Notes under the pieces: model-generated
Database searches by the model: none
The model's input: only the letters and a program-made list of their open reading frames with translations
Told to the model about the DNA's origin: nothing
Translations under genes and position numbers: made by a program
Source: Marinigracilibium pacificum
Lineage (GTDB): Bacteria; Bacteroidota; Bacteroidia; Cytophagales; Cyclobacteriaceae
Assembly (NCBI RefSeq): GCF_012926615.1
Contig: NZ_JABBNU010000015.1
Coordinates: 1-64,000 of the forward strand
DNA: 64,000 nucleotides
Reading direction: 5' to 3'
In this document: piece by piece, positions 16,519 to 25,916 of the stretch
How positions within the stretch are numbered: position 1 is the stretch's first letter
Layout: every line of letters starts with the position of its first letter

Positions 16519-17391
16519 ATGAAAAGAACAATCATATTTACACTCACCTTCATTTTATTTGCTTCCGGACTAATTTATTTATTTACTTATACGCCTGAAC
16601 TTTCTGATAAACATGGAGTAGTTGATTCTAAACTATATCTAGGGAATTCAAAAAAGCAACCTTTAATTGTAGCTTTCGGAGGTGGCGGAGGAGGAAACGA
16701 TTGGATAAGGAATTATTTAAAAGGGAAAAGAGACACGCTTAATCAAATGGGATATGCAGTTCTTGCAGTTGGTTATTTTAATGCTTATGAAACACAGCAG
16801 TATTTAGATCGTATTTCGTTAGATGCTATCAGAGATACCATAATATCTGTTGCAAGTCATCCAAAGATAGATGCTGAAAGAATCATATTATTAGGAGGGT
16901 CAAGAGGTGGTGAACTAGCATTGAATTTAGCAAGTAGGTTTGATGATATAAAAGGAGTAATCGCATTGTCAACATCAAACGTTAGCTTTCCAGCTATAAC
17001 CTGGTCTGCAAATACATCTTCATGGATGTACAAAAACAAAGAAGTTCCTTATGTTCCGGCTCCATTTAAAACTATATTACCAGCAATTAAAGGTGATTTA
17101 TATACTGCTCATAGCATGATTCTAGAAGATAAAAAAGCAGTAAAAAATGCAGAAATTCAGGTAGAAAATATCAATGGGCCAATTTTGGTTTTGTCAGGCA
17201 AACTTGATAAAGAATGGCCTGCTCCGGAGATGTCAGACCAAATTATAAGCCGATTACAAAAAAATAACTTTAACTACTATTATTCGCATATAATGTTAGA
17301 TGGTGGACATACGGCTCCCTTAAATCACTTTGACCTGGTTTACAGTTTTTTAGAAGAACATTTCCCAACTCACCAAAACAAAAATCCTTAG
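16519..17391 (+). CDS. BAAT-C-like alpha/beta hydrolase
   Basis: The 290-residue protein has an N-terminal hydrophobic helix (signal peptide or anchor) and a serine hydrolase core: glycine-rich oxyanion loop FGGGGGGNDW, nucleophile elbow GGSRGGEL, acid in SGKLDKEWP and His in DGGHTAP. This is the pattern of the BAAT C-terminal/dienelactone hydrolase-like group of acyl-thioester hydrolases. It follows the Crp-like gene after 67 bp in the same direction. Natural substrate unknown. Confidence 0.75.
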   Translation: MKRTIIFTLTFILFASGLIYLFTYTPELSDKHGVVDSKLYLGNSKKQPLIVAFGGGGGGNDWIRNYLKGKRDTLNQMGYAVLAVGYFNAYETQQYLDRISLDAIRDTIISVASHPKIDAERIILLGGSRGGELALNLASRFDDIKGVIALSTSNVSFPAITWSANTSSWMYKNKEVPYVPAPFKTILPAIKGDLYTAHSMILEDKKAVKNAEIQVENINGPILVLSGKLDKEWPAPEMSDQIISRLQKNNFNYYYSHIMLDGGHTAPLNHFDLVYSFLEEHFPTHQNKNP

Positions 17392-17514
17392 TAGATTTTA
17401 ATATTTTAAAAACGTTAAAACAAGTTAAAAAACTTATTTTGGCGCGAAAATTGATAAAATATCGTCAGGACGTCCTATTTAAATTTTTCTATTAACCATA
17501 TAAACCTTTTTAAA

Positions 17515-18102
17515 GTGAGAAAATCATTTTTGATTTTACTGTGCCTCTCTATGTCTTATGTTTTGACGGCACAAGAATCTGTTAAGCAAAAAGAAATTGG
17601 ATTAGTTTTTAGCAATCTGGATAATTTTGGATTTACCTACAGAACTGGAACTAACAAATCACTATGGAGATTTAATTCTTTATTCATCTCTGGAATTAAT
17701 CAAAAAACCTCAAACGATAATAATGATGATTCCAACAGTCGCATAGGATTTGGTGTTAGTGTAGGAAAAGAGTTTCGTAAAAATATAGTTGAAAAACTCG
17801 ATTTGAGATATGGAGCGGATCTTTCATTTGGGTATTCTAAATTAAAAACAGAACATCACCTTTATAATAATTCTACAAAAATGATCAATTATTGTACTGG
17901 AATAAATTTCATAGTTGGATTTAATTATTTACTCGGAGATGACTTTCTGATCGGGGCAGAAATATTACCAGGTGTTTCATATAGTAAAGGAAAAACAGAG
18001 AATCACAATTCTGATGAACCTGTAAGCATCAATAAAAGTTCTAGTTTTTATTATGGGATTTCTAACTCCTCAGTTCAATTTTCTTTAGTGTACAAATGGT
18101 AA
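17515..18102 (+). CDS. Outer-membrane beta-barrel-like protein
   Basis: The 195-residue protein starts at a GTG and has a signal peptide ending in VLTAQ. The mature part alternates hydrophobic and polar residues in eight or so strands (for example FGFTYRTGTNKSLWRFNSLFI and NFIVGFNYLLGDDFLIGAE) and ends in VQFSLVYKW with a C-terminal aromatic residue, as in small outer-membrane barrels. No specific family is recognised. A hairpin terminator follows 12 bp after the stop. Confidence 0.65.
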   Translation: MRKSFLILLCLSMSYVLTAQESVKQKEIGLVFSNLDNFGFTYRTGTNKSLWRFNSLFISGINQKTSNDNNDDSNSRIGFGVSVGKEFRKNIVEKLDLRYGADLSFGYSKLKTEHHLYNNSTKMINYCTGINFIVGFNYLLGDDFLIGAEILPGVSYSKGKTENHNSDEPVSINKSSSFYYGISNSSVQFSLVYKW

Positions 18103-18114
18103 GAAACTGAATAA

Positions 18115-18150
18115 ACGGCTCCTTTAGCTAAACTATTGGAGCTGTTTGTT
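18115..18150 (+). terminator. Intrinsic terminator
   Basis: ACGGCTCC (18115-18122) pairs with GGAGCTGT (18138-18145) with one G-T pair and a 15-nt loop, followed by TTGTTATT. Confidence 0.6.
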
Positions 18151-18458
18151 ATTCCTTAACATGTTGCCATTAAAGTTTAATTTTTAAAAGTATTTCTCCT
18201 TTTAAAAATTTTGTCCTTTTCTATTATAGTACTTTTACTAGTCACGAACCGATTAACAATATAGGGCTTATCCTTATAAAATTTCTATCAATTAACCCTG
18301 TTACTTATTGTACCCCTCTAGTATAACAACCAGTTGATTATTGTATTAAAATCTAAATACTTTTTACCCATTATTATTACCAAATACTTCTTCCTTTTGG
18401 ATCAGACAATTTCCTGAATTATATTAACTATCTATTATTGCCAATACCAACATAAACT
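18151..18458. other. Intergenic region, no gene seen
   Basis: About 300 bp of AT-rich DNA with stops in all frames. A short TTTTTAAAAGTATTTCTCCTTTTAAAAA inverted pair is the only structure seen. It should hold the promoter of the DUF6090 gene. Confidence 0.4.
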
Positions 18459-19211
18459 ATGAAATTCCTCAGGAAAATAAGAGAAAAACTACTTTCAGAA
18501 AATAAGTTTACCAAATACCTGATATATGCCGTTGGTGAAATATTTCTTGTAGTCATTGGTATTCTGATTGCTCTCGGTATCAATAATTGGAAAGAAAACT
18601 GGAAAGACTCTGCAATGGAAATAAATATATTAAAGGAGATTTCTGAAAACCTTGGCAATGACCTTCTATCTCTTGAAAATGATGTCAGGTTAAATAAAAT
18701 GAGTATTAAAAATATCCAGGCTATTGAAGAATCACTCGATTCAAATCAACAATTAACAGATACATTACTTATGCGTTTTGGCCGTATTACCTTCAACCCA
18801 ACATATACGCTCAAAAGTAGTGGATATAAACATCTATCTTCTATCGGATTTCAAATTATCAAAGTAGATTCAATCAGGCAATCAATAACAAACCTCTATG
18901 AAACTCAATATTCATTTTTAAAGGAACGCGAAGAAACTGCTGAAAAATTGACCTATGAATATTTAAACACCCAGCTTCAAGGATATTTCAAAGAAATTAA
19001 ATTTGATTCAAGTAGGAATAAGCTTTCTCCAACCAGAATATACCATCCGAAAAATTTTGAGACACTAAAAAGTGATGATGATTTCCAAAGGCTACTGGAT
19101 TATTCCAAAGAAATTAAATATGGTAACCTTTATGAATTAAATATTGCCCTAGAAGAAATTACCCTTACTAAAAGAATGATTGATAAATATCTTGAAAACC
19201 GATCAAACTAA
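18459..19211 (+). CDS. DUF6090 family membrane protein
   Basis: The 250-residue protein has the DUF6090 signature at its N-terminus: MKFLRKIREKLLSENKFTKYLIY, then a single membrane helix in GEIFLVVIGILIALGINNW. A long, mostly helical region follows outside the membrane, with KEISENLGNDLLSLENDV resembling a coiled coil. The family is restricted mainly to Bacteroidota and usually occurs as several paralogues. Its role is not known. It is a single gene here. Confidence 0.85.
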   Translation: MKFLRKIREKLLSENKFTKYLIYAVGEIFLVVIGILIALGINNWKENWKDSAMEINILKEISENLGNDLLSLENDVRLNKMSIKNIQAIEESLDSNQQLTDTLLMRFGRITFNPTYTLKSSGYKHLSSIGFQIIKVDSIRQSITNLYETQYSFLKEREETAEKLTYEYLNTQLQGYFKEIKFDSSRNKLSPTRIYHPKNFETLKSDDDFQRLLDYSKEIKYGNLYELNIALEEITLTKRMIDKYLENRSN

Positions 19212-19423
19212 ACCAAAAAATTAATGTGGTTAGGGTAACATTCTACCCCATAATTTCAGGGACAAAATCATCTTATTAATTTGTTCAGTTCTGAACGACT
19301 ATTTGTTCATTTTCGGATATTCCTCAATTAGTGAAATACCTATTAATGGAACCAAGGCAATATTATCTGATTGGCCAAATAATTGCATGTTAATGGTACA
19401 CAACAAATAAATGCTACCGAAAC

Positions 19424-19993
19424 ATGATTAAATTTATTCCATTATTCCTATTTATGGCATGTGTTATTACTATGTCATTCATTTTAAAAGATAACTCCCC
19501 TGCCGAAAAAAATGACATCGAAGCCTTTGACAAAATTTCCATTACAGGAGGAGGCAATGTTTACATATATTATTCCAAAACACCTACTCTGGAAATTTCC
19601 GGAAGTGAATCTTGTACTAAAAATATAAAAAGTAATGTTTCATCAGGAACATTAGAAATAATTATTAATGATAGTAGTTGTACTCCTGATATCATTATTG
19701 GAACATCCTCTTTAAATGAAATTGAGCAAAACAATGGCGGAATAATCACAGTTAGAGAGGGATTTCCGGAAGCAGATTCCTTTAAATGTTTAATTAATAA
19801 TGGAGGAAATGTTGACATATCTAAAATTAATATTAATTCACTAATAGCTGTTATAAACTCAGGAGGGAAAATTTCTACATATGTCGAAAATGAATTAAGA
19901 GGAAATATTAACAATGGAGGAGAAATAATATACGAAGGATTACCACAAGTTGAATCAAATATTTCAAATGGAGGTCGAATTACTCAAAAATAA
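19424..19993 (+). CDS. GIN-domain (DUF2807) exported protein
   Basis: The 189-residue protein has an N-terminal hydrophobic export segment and a right-handed beta-helix-like body in the GIN/DUF2807 style. FDKISITGGGNVYIYYSKTPTLEISG is followed by short repeats built on NNGG and NSGG (FKCLINNGGNVDIS, LIAVINSGGKIS, RGNINNGGEI, ESNISNGGRI). Proteins of this family sit in the periplasm or on the surface and are of uncertain function. A FISUMP-domain gene starts 1 bp after the stop. Confidence 0.82.
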   Translation: MIKFIPLFLFMACVITMSFILKDNSPAEKNDIEAFDKISITGGGNVYIYYSKTPTLEISGSESCTKNIKSNVSSGTLEIIINDSSCTPDIIIGTSSLNEIEQNNGGIITVREGFPEADSFKCLINNGGNVDISKININSLIAVINSGGKISTYVENELRGNINNGGEIIYEGLPQVESNISNGGRITQK

Positions 19994-19994
19994 A

Positions 19995-20675
19995 ATGAAG
20001 AGAATCATATTTATTTTTTTCATTGCAATTGGCATGCTGAGTCTTTTTTCATTATCAAATTTAGACAAGCAAAGCATGTCAATTGAATTTAATGAATTTA
20101 TAGACTCAAGAGACAACCATAGTTTTCAGACTGTAAAAATTGGAAATCAGACTTGGTTTGCCGAAAACTTTGCTTACCTACCATATATATGTCCTCCTGA
20201 TTCTGCTAATTATGGTGTTTGGGTATATAATTATAATGGCCAAAGTATTTCAGATGCAAAAAACACCTTAGAATACAGAGAATTTGGCGCATTATACAAT
20301 TGGCAATCAGCCAAGGAATTAGCTCCGGATGGGTGGCACTTACCTACAGATGAAGAATGGAAAGAATTGGAAAAATATCTTGGAATCGATGAAGACGATA
20401 TAAAACAAAAGACATGGAGAGGAACAAATAATGAAGCTAATCTTTTAAAAGTTAGTGGTTATACCGGATTCAATATTGTATTTGGTGGTTGGATGACTGA
20501 TTATGGCAAATTTAATTTCAAAAACCAACATGCTAATTTTTGGTGTGATACCGAATTCGATAATGAGCGAGCTTATGAACGCCTAATCGGATTAACAAAT
20601 GGAAAAATAGGTTGGGACAAAGGAAATAAAGGTTGCGGTTTTAGTGTCAGGTATGTTAATGACGTTGAAAATTAA
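19995..20675 (+). CDS. FISUMP-domain exported protein
   Basis: The 226-residue protein has a signal-peptide-like start (MKRIIFIFFIAIGMLSLFSL). It then has the Fibrobacter succinogenes major paralogous domain: FQTVKIGNQTWFAENFAYLP, YREFGALYNWQSAKELAPDGWHLPTDEEW, a GWMTDYG segment and a final GFSVRYVND. The frame extends upstream to 19950 inside the GIN gene, but the ATG at 19995 restores the signal peptide. It is likely a surface or periplasmic protein co-expressed with the GIN protein. The biochemical role of the domain is not established. Confidence 0.85.
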   Translation: MKRIIFIFFIAIGMLSLFSLSNLDKQSMSIEFNEFIDSRDNHSFQTVKIGNQTWFAENFAYLPYICPPDSANYGVWVYNYNGQSISDAKNTLEYREFGALYNWQSAKELAPDGWHLPTDEEWKELEKYLGIDEDDIKQKTWRGTNNEANLLKVSGYTGFNIVFGGWMTDYGKFNFKNQHANFWCDTEFDNERAYERLIGLTNGKIGWDKGNKGCGFSVRYVNDVEN

Positions 20676-20713
20676 TAATTTCTTGGTTCAATATTGATTT
20701 ATTATTATTTGAA

Positions 20714-21613
20714 TCAATTTAATATCATCTTATATCCTACTCCACGGACATTAACAATTTTCAAACTTGAATCGCTACCCAGCTTTTTTCTCAATTTTGA
20801 GATAAATACATCCAGAGTTCGTCCTATGTAATCACCTTCATCTCCCCATACCTCCTTTAAAATATCATCACGTTTTAGAGTATTATTGGCTGAGGCGTAT
20901 AAAAGAGACAGTAGATCTGATTCTTTACTTGTGAGTTCAATTACATCACTTTCATAGTAAAGCTTCATATTTCGCTTATCAAAACGATATTCCCCAATAG
21001 GTATAAGCTCAGATTCATTAATCAATTCAGACGAATTATTCTTTTTATAAAAAATTATGCCCGCAAATAAAAAAATAAGTAATGACAGAAAAATAAATAT
21101 TGAGTACTCACCATACCAACTCTCAGTATATTTCTGTTCATCCATATTTGATACGGCAAGGTTTGGACTGATTCTTCTTTCTATAATTGTAAAATAAATT
21201 GAATAGCAACCCTCAGGTTGAATCCTTCCTTTACAGGGAACTAAATCAGACTTTCCCTGATCTCCAATTTCGTAACTATAAACAACATCCTGAGTATTGC
21301 ACTCCTCAATTTCCACAAGGTAATTTTCAGCAATATTGCTTTTGTTGACTACACTATCTACTAATTTCACCAGATCATCAGGATCAAACTGGAATTCAGA
21401 AGCAAATTGAAGTCTATACCTCTCTCCCACTTTTTCTACTGGCAAAACTCTTGAAGTGCTATCACCGGAATAAATCAATACTTTATGGCCTATCATTCTT
21501 AATGAAACCATAACATGCGATTCATCAATTGAATTTTGAGAAAACACATTTCCAGCTGCTAATAAGTAAAGACTAAAAGTAAGTATCAATATGTTGAAAT
21601 GCCTTTTGACCAT
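20714..21613 (-). CDS. Membrane-anchored winged-helix regulator (ToxR/OmpR-like)
   Basis: The 299-residue protein has a signal peptide (ending near VFSQ), a periplasmic domain of about 145 residues with paired cysteines (ECNTQ, PCKGR, GCYS), one membrane helix (about 170-188), and a C-terminal OmpR/PhoB-type winged helix (IELTSKESDLLSLLYAS, VWGDEGDYIGRTLDVFISKLRKKLG, VRGVGYKM). There is no receiver or kinase domain. It is a one-component transmembrane regulator with the sensor at the N-terminus, the reverse of ToxR order. It is divergent from a propeller lipoprotein over 124 bp. Confidence 0.88.
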   Translation of the reverse strand: MVKRHFNILILTFSLYLLAAGNVFSQNSIDESHVMVSLRMIGHKVLIYSGDSTSRVLPVEKVGERYRLQFASEFQFDPDDLVKLVDSVVNKSNIAENYLVEIEECNTQDVVYSYEIGDQGKSDLVPCKGRIQPEGCYSIYFTIIERRISPNLAVSNMDEQKYTESWYGEYSIFIFLSLLIFLFAGIIFYKKNNSSELINESELIPIGEYRFDKRNMKLYYESDVIELTSKESDLLSLLYASANNTLKRDDILKEVWGDEGDYIGRTLDVFISKLRKKLGSDSSLKIVNVRGVGYKMILN

Positions 21614-21737
21614 TGTACAAATCTACCCTTTCAATTTCCTATTTAAAATGTTTTACCACTGGTTTTACATTAATTTACACTACTTAACAGCGATTTGCAG
21701 CTTCAAATTTTACTTTCGAAGAAAAACAAAACCAATT

Positions 21738-22868
21738 ATGTATCGACAACAATTAATTTCTGCAATCTTGCTTTTATGTTTAGCTATTCTATCGTGTCAA
21801 AAGACCGAGGACGCTAAACCTAATGTTAACACAAAAGATAATAGTACCGAATCAGCAATAGTAAAGGCTGAATCATTTTTTGTTAAACAATTTGGGGCTG
21901 AATTTGGAATACAATCTGAACAACCTGAACCTATCGCTCAATATGTACGAAGGATTTATAAGGATACTAAAGACAACTTCTGGTTTGGAACCAATTCATT
22001 AGGTCTTGGTCGCTTTGATGGTAGAAATTTGGCATACTTTTCAACAAAAGATGGTCTTAGCGGAAACCAAATAACCGGAATTATAGAAGATCATAATGGG
22101 AATATATGGATGTCAACAAATGGAGGTGTTTCAATGTTTGATGGAAAAAGATTCACAAATTATACTACAGAACAAGGTTTAACAAGTAATTATGTTTGGA
22201 GCATTTTTGAAGATAGCAAAGGAATAATCTGGGCTGGGACTGGCGAAGGTCTTTGCAATATCGACCCTAGTTCCGAACTAGACTTTTCAGAATTCAATTT
22301 CCCAAAAGTTAAGGTCCAAAAGTCAATCCCAAACAAGTCAGCAAAACGAGTTTCTTCAATTATTGAGGATAATCTAGGAAATCTATGGTTTGCAACTGAT
22401 GGTCTGGGTGTCTGGAAATATAATCCTACCGATAACAAAAAAGAAAAATTCACTCATTTCACACAAAAAGACGGGCTGTGTGGCAACAGTATATTATCAA
22501 TTATTCAAGATAAAAATGGCAATTTTTGGTTCGGTTCGCGTTACGGTGGTATAAGTCAATACGATGGTAATTCATTTAAAACCTTTAATAGTTCAAATGG
22601 ATATATAGGTAATGATGAAGTATGTGCAATATATGAAGATAGCAAAGGCAACATTTGGTTCAGTTCCGAAGGATATGGCATTTATCGATTTGATGGTAAA
22701 AAACTAAAAATCTATGGTGAATCCGAGGGACTTCCAATCAGAGCCGTACAGACAATATTTGAGGATAATGATGGCATGTATTGGATAGGCGGAGGAAGCG
22801 GGCTATATCTCTTTGATGGTAATAACTTTATTCACGTTTCTAAAAACGGACCATGGGGAATGTGCTAA
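21738..22868 (+). CDS. Two-component-regulator propeller lipoprotein
   Basis: The 376-residue protein has a lipobox (AILSC) at the true start; the upstream extension of the frame to 21591 would hide the signal peptide. The mature part is made of seven repeats of the regulator-propeller type, each with a G-N-x-W-F/M-G/S core: DNFWFGTN, GNIWMSTN, GIIWAGTG, GNLWFATD, GNFWFGSR, GNIWFSSE and GMYWIGGG. In hybrid two-component systems these blades form the periplasmic sensor. Here the propeller is a free lipoprotein without kinase, next to a divergent membrane-bound regulator. Confidence 0.88.
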   Translation: MYRQQLISAILLLCLAILSCQKTEDAKPNVNTKDNSTESAIVKAESFFVKQFGAEFGIQSEQPEPIAQYVRRIYKDTKDNFWFGTNSLGLGRFDGRNLAYFSTKDGLSGNQITGIIEDHNGNIWMSTNGGVSMFDGKRFTNYTTEQGLTSNYVWSIFEDSKGIIWAGTGEGLCNIDPSSELDFSEFNFPKVKVQKSIPNKSAKRVSSIIEDNLGNLWFATDGLGVWKYNPTDNKKEKFTHFTQKDGLCGNSILSIIQDKNGNFWFGSRYGGISQYDGNSFKTFNSSNGYIGNDEVCAIYEDSKGNIWFSSEGYGIYRFDGKKLKIYGESEGLPIRAVQTIFEDNDGMYWIGGGSGLYLFDGNNFIHVSKNGPWGMC

Positions 22869-22933
22869 TCACAATTTAATAAACTAAAAGACTTATAATT
22901 TTTACATTTTGATGTTCAATATTTCCCTGATTA

Positions 22934-22982
22934 AGTTCCTGGGGCATACTTTATTTTCTAAATTTAGAATGCCTTAGGAACT
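22934..22982. repeat. Inverted repeat upstream of Crp-like gene
   Basis: AGTTCCTGGGGCAT (22934-22947) and ATGCCTTAGGAACT (22969-22982) match at 12 of 14 positions, and the two remaining pairs can be G-U in RNA. The spacer is 21 bp. It ends 11 bp before the ATG at 22994, so it may be an operator, a leader hairpin, or a terminator for the propeller gene; no T run follows. Confidence 0.5.
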
Positions 22983-22993
22983 CGATTTTTCAT

Positions 22994-23599
22994 ATGAACA
23001 AAGCTGAAATAATAAATTTTATTAGCCAGAACCACTCCCTTTTATCAACTGAGTGTAAAAATGAGTTTACAAATATTACTAAATCTATTAGTGGTGAAAA
23101 AGGAACTACTCTTGTTAAAGATGGTCAATTATCTGATAAAATATATTATTTAATTGATGGATGCGCCCGAGCCTTTTATATAAAAGATGGCAGGGATATT
23201 TCAGATTGGTTTGCTTTCGAAAATGAATTTATTTGCTCTATAAATAGCTTCTTTCAAAATATACCTAGCCCTCATTATATCGAACTATTAGAAAACTCTA
23301 CTCTTTTGGAAATATCCAGAGATGATATTGATAAACTTTCCAATAAGTATCCGGATTTTGATGGTTTAACCAAAGTTATTATTACCAAAACGATGCTTCA
23401 GCTTCAGGAAAGAATTTCTTCGATTCAGTTTCAATCTGCCGAACAACGATATAATAACATGTTAACAATTCGCCCAAATATTACTCAGAGAATTCCTTTA
23501 ACACATATAGCTTCTTATATAGGTATAACCTTAGAGACTTTAAGTAGGATAAGAAAACCTAAAAAAGCCGAATTTGATATAGATCAAATGAATGCTTGA
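22994..23599 (+). CDS. Crp/Fnr-family transcriptional regulator
   Basis: The 201-residue protein has the same architecture as the regulator at 15873: an N-terminal nucleotide-binding-like barrel (KGTTLVKDGQLSDKIYYLIDGCARAFY...SDWFAFENEF) and a C-terminal winged helix (IPLTHIASYIGITLETLSRIRKPK). The ligand is unknown. It is preceded by a long inverted repeat and followed after 27 bp by a membrane protein gene and then the broken monooxygenase, which it may control. Confidence 0.87.
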   Translation: MNKAEIINFISQNHSLLSTECKNEFTNITKSISGEKGTTLVKDGQLSDKIYYLIDGCARAFYIKDGRDISDWFAFENEFICSINSFFQNIPSPHYIELLENSTLLEISRDDIDKLSNKYPDFDGLTKVIITKTMLQLQERISSIQFQSAEQRYNNMLTIRPNITQRIPLTHIASYIGITLETLSRIRKPKKAEFDIDQMNA

Positions 23600-23626
23600 C
23601 TATTTGATTCATCTTTAAAACAAAAA

Positions 23627-24238
23627 ATGAAGAGAATTCACTATATATCCGGTATTACAATATTTTTATTTATTGCCGTCCATCTAGTCAACCATTTTAT
23701 AAGTCTTCTGGGATCAGATTCACACATTAACTTTATGAATGCAGTAAGGCTGGTATATAGAAATATATTCGTTGAAAGTATATTGTTTCTTTTAATTACA
23801 GTTCAGATTGGCAGCGGGATAATATTATCTATCAACAAATGGAAAAAAGCATCAACATTTTTTGATAGGCTTCAAATTTGGACGGGTTTATATCTGGCAT
23901 TATTTTTTATAATACATGTCAGCGCAGTATTAACGGGCAGGCACATGTTAAATCTTGATACAAATATATATTTTGGAGTTGCCGGGTTAAATACTTTTCC
24001 GTACAACTTGTTTTTTATTCCATACTATGGGTTAGCTATAATTTCATTCTTTGGACATATATCAGCTATTCACGCATCAAAAATGAAAAAAGTCATTTTT
24101 GGAATGAATCCAACCTGGCAATCATACGCTATTCTTTTAATTGGCATTATATTTACCCTTATAACACTTTCAGGACTGACAAACATGTTTCAAGGAATAG
24201 AAATACCTCAAGAATATGGAGTCTTAATAGGGAAATGA
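23627..24238 (+). CDS. Multi-helix membrane protein with cytochrome-b-like histidines
   Basis: The 203-residue protein has five predicted membrane helices. Histidines lie inside or at the ends of several of them: FIAVHLVNHF in helix 1, FIIHVSAVLTGRH in the third, and FFGHISAIHASKM later. This spacing resembles di-heme b-type subunits such as SdhC/FrdC. No iron-sulphur or flavin subunit is adjacent, though a flavin monooxygenase gene follows. Haem binding is an inference. It lies in a likely operon with the upstream Crp-like gene. Confidence 0.6.
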   Translation: MKRIHYISGITIFLFIAVHLVNHFISLLGSDSHINFMNAVRLVYRNIFVESILFLLITVQIGSGIILSINKWKKASTFFDRLQIWTGLYLALFFIIHVSAVLTGRHMLNLDTNIYFGVAGLNTFPYNLFFIPYYGLAIISFFGHISAIHASKMKKVIFGMNPTWQSYAILLIGIIFTLITLSGLTNMFQGIEIPQEYGVLIGK

Positions 24239-24289
24239 TCATTTTATATATTTAAAAACACTATCAACTACCCCATATAACATCAAATA

Positions 24290-25432
24290 ATGAAGTATTC
24301 AATCATAGGAGCAGGAATCGGAGGGCTATCAATCGCATTAGCCTTCGAAAAATTAGGAATAGATTATCATATATATGAAAAATCACCTGTTTTAAATGAA
24401 GTAGGTGCAGGAATCTGGCTTGCTCCTAATGCATTACAAATTTTGGAATATCTTAATCTTTTAGAGGAAGTTAAGTCAACAGGAAACTCTATCGACAGAA
24501 TCACAATCGGAAAAAGGGATCTCACTCCAATTTCTGATACGGACCAACAGTTCGTTAAAGAACATTTCGGCTACTCCTCAATTGCTATTCACAGGGCAAA
24601 ACTTCAAAATTTATTATTCAATAAAATACCATCGAGTAAGATCACGCTTGGAAAAGGTTTCAAGTCATATGAAGAATTAGCAGATCAAAAGCTCAAAATT
24701 ACTTTTGAAGATAATTCACAAGCAATCACTGATTTCATCATAGGTGCTGACGGTATTAAATCAAAGGTCAGAAATCAACTTTTCCCAGATAGCCAAATTA
24801 GATATACCGGCCAAACATGCTAGAGAGGTGTGACGGAAACACCAATTGATAATACATTTCAAAATAGAGGCTATGAACTTTGGGGAAATCAGGTTCGGTT
24901 TGGGCTTTCCAGAATTTCAGAAAATGAGACCTATTGGTTTGCTGTTGCATTAGACCAACCAAATCAGAAGGATAATCCTGATGAAATTCATAATAAACTT
25001 ATACACATGTTTAAAGAATTTCATCCGGTAGTAAAGCAACTAATAACAAATACCCCAACTGAAAAAATACTCAGAAATGACATAATTGATTTAAAACCAA
25101 TGAAATTTTGGTGGAAGAATAAAATATGTTTGATTGGTGATGCTGCACATGCTACTACTCCAAACATGGGACAAGGTGGCGCTCAGGCAATAGAAGATGC
25201 TTATTGTCTTAGTAGATTAATTGCTGAGGGTACGGTTAATAACCATTTTGGTGAATTTCAAGAGAAAAGATATTCAAAAGTAAATAAAATTGTCAATCAA
25301 TCTTTTACAATAGGAAAGATGGCTCATATGAAATTTGGTAAGCCTATAAGAAACTTCCTTTTGAAAAACACACCGAATAAGATGATGGAAAAAATGATGC
25401 TGGAAATGTATTCAGTTGAGGATATAAAATAA
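24290..25432 (+). pseudogene. FAD-dependent monooxygenase interrupted by in-frame TAG
   Basis: The first 177 codons encode the FAD-binding half of a class A flavin monooxygenase: GAGIGGLSIALAFEKLG, EVGAGIWLAPNAL and IGADGIKSKVR. A TAG at 24821-24823 then stops the frame. The same frame continues through RGVTETP to the second FAD motif LIGDAAHATTPNMGQGG and the end at 25432. Relatives have a Trp at this place (QTCWRG), so one TGG-to-TAG change explains the break. There is no frameshift. It is either a recent pseudogene, a sequence error, or a gene read through by suppression. The intact form would have 380 residues and hydroxylate an aromatic-like substrate. Confidence 0.85.
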
Positions 25433-25916
25433 CGTATATAATTTGTATTTAAACCTTACTAACTAAACATCTGGAAAACTGATTTAATTTAAACACATAA
25501 CTATTTTAATAATATTCTAATAAATAATTAATATTATTAAATTAACCTTTCGTAAAAATAGAAAGAACAATTTATTTAAACAGATTTGAACACTGATGTA
25601 TTTATTCTATAAATTAATCATAAGCAGAACGGAACAATAAACTTAACTTAATCCTTTTTAGTTATTTATATTTACATTAGCCAACACTGATATTTAAATC
25701 TTTATATTTTAAGGTAAAAAAGTTAATTATAAATCTGGCTGGCTTTCTTATAGATTCCACATAATTTCTCCAAATAGTTTAATAATTACTGGATACCAGT
25801 AATATTCTTAAGTAAATATTGTAAAAAATTCCATTTACTTAAAAAGTTTATTATTTTAAGAAATAAACTAAGCAAGCATTATTTGCAACAAACATTTCCC
25901 ACTAAATAAAAATTGT
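25433..25916. other. AT-rich leader region of TonB receptor
   Basis: No ORF is supported in these 484 bp. The DNA is very AT-rich. It should contain the promoter of the receptor gene; no strong hairpin or riboswitch-like structure could be recognised by eye. Confidence 0.4.

Noticed and set aside
24830-25432. Independent gene for the second half of the monooxygenase starting at GTG
   Set aside because: It is in the same frame as the first half, begins in the middle of the FAD-monooxygenase fold and has no promoter; one broken gene is simpler.
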